Assembly: GCA_937923485.1 (NCBI GenBank)
Contig: CALDUE010000042.1
Span: forward strand, 1-32,719
Direction of reading: 5' to 3'
DNA length: 32,719 bases
Source: an uncultured Saprospiraceae bacterium
GTDB lineage: Bacteria > Bacteroidota > Bacteroidia > Chitinophagales > Saprospiraceae
Made by a program: the position numbers and the translations under genes. Below the pieces are notes generated by a model. That model saw only the letters and a program-made list of their open reading frames with translations. It ran no database searches and was not told where the DNA came from. Shown one piece after another: positions 30,761 through 32,719 of this stretch. Every line of letters starts with the position of its first letter. Position 1 is the stretch's first letter.

Positions 30761-31651
30761 CTAGGGAACCACTTTCGTTGCTGAGCTAACAGCTGCAACG
30801 TTGAATACTCCGATCACGAAATCCCCAGTTTCGGCATTTGTTATGTTGCCGCGAGTGCTTACTACCGGCTCGCTAAAGAGTTGGGCATCCCCATTTAGAA
30901 TTTGCCGTTGCGCACCATTGAGAAAATCAAAGGCTATTGGAGAGATAGACCAGATGTCTACTTCAACCTTATCGCCAGTAACTAGAGGAATTAAACTTCC
31001 ATTAGAATCTAGTTTATTGATGCCGAAGCGTATCGGTAAGATTAAATAGATGCCATCAGTAGGTGTTCCACCATCAAATGCTGCGTCGAAAGCGATATTC
31101 AACTCTTCAATACGATTGAGAAACGTATCGTTGATCGTTGAGCGAATTAAATAGCGATCGCCTACGCCTTGCAGATCGCGTGCGAACACTTGTCCGTAAA
31201 GTCCCTCATCTAGTCCAAGCTGCTCCTCTTCAAATTGGATGCTGATAGAGTCAATCGGTGCGACTCGATTCATACTCGTTGTTGCTACATAAACTTGGTC
31301 TCCATCTTCAATCGTAAGTGAATAGGTTTCTCCTATTTCTCCAATAGTTTCAGAAGCAGTTGGTGTCCATACATAGCGACCTGCTTCAGCTTCCGCGAAA
31401 ACAAAACACTCATTACCAATTGAAGTCTGGCAAACGACTACTTCAGCTCCAGTGAGTGGATCGGGAAGTGTGTTCGCGAAAAAGTCTTGGGTGAAACTGA
31501 GGGTTATCACTTGCTCCTCGGGCTCATTGGTAAGCCATGCTTCGACCACCGCTTGTGGTTCTTCAAAAGTAGAATCTAAAGTCACTGGATCGGTACATGC
31601 ACCTGCGCTCAAAACAACAAGAGCTGAAAAGAGTAGTCCAACATTATTCAT
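30761..31651 (-). CDS. DUF4249 domain lipoprotein
   Basis: 296 aa from the ATG at 31651 (MNNVGLLFSALVVLSAGAC), with a lipobox ending in Cys19 followed by TDP. A frame extending to 31783 would add 44 residues ahead of the signal peptide and is rejected. The mature protein has the DUF4249 features: PQAVVEAWLTNEPEEQVITL, TGAEVVVCQ, YSLTIEDGDQVYVATTSM and a C-terminal FVIGVFNVAAVSSA. In Bacteroidota these lipoproteins are usually encoded right after a TonB-dependent receptor, as here, and may serve as its surface partner in uptake. The ligand is unknown. It converges with the beta-solenoid gene, 12 bp between stops. Confidence 0.85.
   Translation of the reverse strand: MNNVGLLFSALVVLSAGACTDPVTLDSTFEEPQAVVEAWLTNEPEEQVITLSFTQDFFANTLPDPLTGAEVVVCQTSIGNECFVFAEAEAGRYVWTPTASETIGEIGETYSLTIEDGDQVYVATTSMNRVAPIDSISIQFEEEQLGLDEGLYGQVFARDLQGVGDRYLIRSTINDTFLNRIEELNIAFDAAFDGGTPTDGIYLILPIRFGINKLDSNGSLIPLVTGDKVEVDIWSISPIAFDFLNGAQRQILNGDAQLFSEPVVSTRGNITNAETGDFVIGVFNVAAVSSATKVVP
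31389..31402 (-). repeat. Interspersed motif GTTTTNGCGNAAGC, copy 13
   Basis: GTTTTCGCGGAAGC on the minus strand, inside the DUF4249 gene. Confidence 0.8.
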
Positions 31652-31664
31652 TTTCGCAGTACGG

Positions 31665-31678
31665 GTTTTAGCGGAAGC
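31665..31678 (+). repeat. Interspersed motif GTTTTNGCGNAAGC, copy 14
   Basis: GTTTTAGCGGAAGC, 13 bases upstream of the DUF4249 ATG (on the opposite strand to that gene). Confidence 0.8.
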
Positions 31679-31834
31679 TGGAGACTTCTTACGCACTGGT
31701 ATTAAGACTGGCTGTGGAGTCGCCTGTTTGGGAAAAAGTGCTGCAAGTATTTTACCGATAAGTGAAGGAAGCATGTTGATCAATTTGGGACGTGGGATAT
31801 GAGATGTGGGATGCTAATAGGAACGCAATCCGCG

Positions 31835-32719
31835 CTACTTAAACCTAAAATTATAGCTCACAGATGGAATGAAATTTCCAACCACTGAAAGCTGATTTGC
31901 CTGAGTTCGTATTGGCTGGCCAACCACAGGACGTTCGTCTGTTTGGCCACCATAAATGTTGAATGGATTACGACGGTTGTACACGTTGTACACCCCAAAA
32001 ATCCACTGTCCTTGCCAACGATTATCTTGCTTAGACTCTTTTGGATCGAGCGTCATTGAAAAGTCTAAGCGGTGGTAATCGGGAATTCTGAACCCGTTGC
32101 GGGTATCATTATCAACGTTCGGTACATAGTATCCAAGCTGGTAGTAACCACTTGACTGAATGGTAAGTGGAGTACCTGTGTTGTAGACAAAGTTGGCGCT
32201 TAACGTAATGCGCTTATTCAAGTCGTAAAAACTCGTGACGCTAAAGTTGTGCGTCTGGTCAAAGCGACTAGGATAATACTCGTTGTTGTTGATTCCTTCA
32301 ATTCGTCTTTCAGAACGGGCGAGGGTGTACGAGAGGAAACCGCCGAGGCGACCTTTTTTCTTTTCGACCGAAAGCTCTAGTCCATACGCGCGGCCTTGTC
32401 CAGAGAGTACCTCTCCTTCTACCAATTGATTGATGGTCAAGTTCGCTCCATCGATGTAGTCCAATAAGTCGTAAAACTTCTTGAAGTAAGTCTCGACTGA
32501 GAACTCGTATGCGTTGTCTTTGAAGTTTCTGAAGTAACCTACAGCCCACTGATCTGCAGATTGTGGTTTAATGTTGTTGGTACTCGGCGTCCATAAGTCG
32601 AGCGGGATTGATGCCGCCGTATTACTTAACAAATGGATGTATTGTGCTGTCCGCTGGTAGCTACCTTTTACAGAGCTAGCCCTGTTGAGTTGATACTGAA
32701 TGGCAAGTCTCGGCTCTGG
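31835..32719 (-). CDS. TonB-dependent receptor, C-terminal part (partial at the window edge)
   Basis: The frame is open from the stop at 31835 to the right end of the window (295 codons incl. stop); an internal TTG at 32632 is not the start. It begins PEPRLAIQYQLN and contains SYQRTAQYIHLLSN, PLDLWTPSTNNIKPQSADQW and RAYGLELSVEKKKGRLGGFL. The conserved EPRLA, Asp-rich and aromatic strand pattern and the end SVVGNFIPSVSYNFRFK (aromatic terminal residues) mark the outer-membrane barrel of a TonB-dependent transporter. It lies upstream of the DUF4249 lipoprotein gene, its usual partner. The N-terminal plug and any carboxypeptidase-like domain lie outside the window, so the substrate cannot be judged. 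Confidence 0.9.
   Translation of the reverse strand, partial: PEPRLAIQYQLNRASSVKGSYQRTAQYIHLLSNTAASIPLDLWTPSTNNIKPQSADQWAVGYFRNFKDNAYEFSVETYFKKFYDLLDYIDGANLTINQLVEGEVLSGQGRAYGLELSVEKKKGRLGGFLSYTLARSERRIEGINNNEYYPSRFDQTHNFSVTSFYDLNKRITLSANFVYNTGTPLTIQSSGYYQLGYYVPNVDNDTRNGFRIPDYHRLDFSMTLDPKESKQDNRWQGQWIFGVYNVYNRRNPFNIYGGQTDERPVVGQPIRTQANQLSVVGNFIPSVSYNFRFK

Overview
The window looks like a chromosomal segment of a Bacteroidota bacterium, most likely a Saprospiria (Lewinella-like) relative. The evidence is a type IX secretion C-terminal domain (CHU_C type), DUF4294, DUF4249 and DUF547 proteins, a TonB-dependent receptor, Rho with a large disordered insertion, ECF sigma/anti-sigma pairs, Bacteroidota-type TAnnTTTG promoter elements close to start codons, and few Shine-Dalgarno sites. 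The class assignment is an inference; the phylum is fairly secure.

Layout. 1-2144 (minus): the start of a lipoprotein and a 690-aa secreted PKD/CHU_C protein. 2215-4684 (plus): pssA, purS, rsmI and a DUF4294 protein. 4591-7226: an AT-richer BsuBI/PstI-type restriction-modification pair flanked by a 103-bp direct duplication of the 3' end of the DUF4294 gene. 7314-8990: asnB. 8991-9595: non-coding DNA ending in three exact-period 106-bp tandem repeats that carry a conserved hairpin. 9596-12483 (minus): two exported thioredoxin-fold proteins and a TPR lipoprotein. 12595-14097 (minus): a class V aminotransferase/cysteine desulfurase-like enzyme. 14098-14582: a structured intergenic region with a candidate small RNA. 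14583-15917: an orphan HEPN (Swt1-like) protein. 15973-19872 (minus): frr, a PIN/NYN-like protein, a YugP-like zinc peptidase and serS. 20238-22423 (plus): rho and rpmH, separated by alternative hairpins. 22619-24842: an ECF sigma factor and an unusual anti-sigma-like protein fused to an outer-membrane barrel. 24856-28183: an alpha/beta hydrolase, a DUF547 protein, a TPR lipoprotein and a TlpA-like protein. 28396-30748: a second ECF sigma/anti-sigma operon ending in a beta-solenoid-like protein. 30761-32719 (minus): a DUF4249 lipoprotein and the C-terminal part of a TonB-dependent receptor.

Most genes are housekeeping (phospholipid, purine, asparagine, ribosome recycling, seryl-tRNA, Rho, L34) mixed with envelope proteins. 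The strongest unexplained signal is an interspersed 14-bp DNA motif, GTTTTNGCGNAAGC. Fourteen sites match its first 13 bases (13 of them the full 14-mer), seven on each strand, in coding and non-coding DNA and in different reading frames. By simple arithmetic far less than one copy is expected. Other notable points are the R-M insertion with long target duplication, the 106-bp hairpin repeats, and the fusion of an anti-sigma-like region to a beta-barrel next to its sigma factor.
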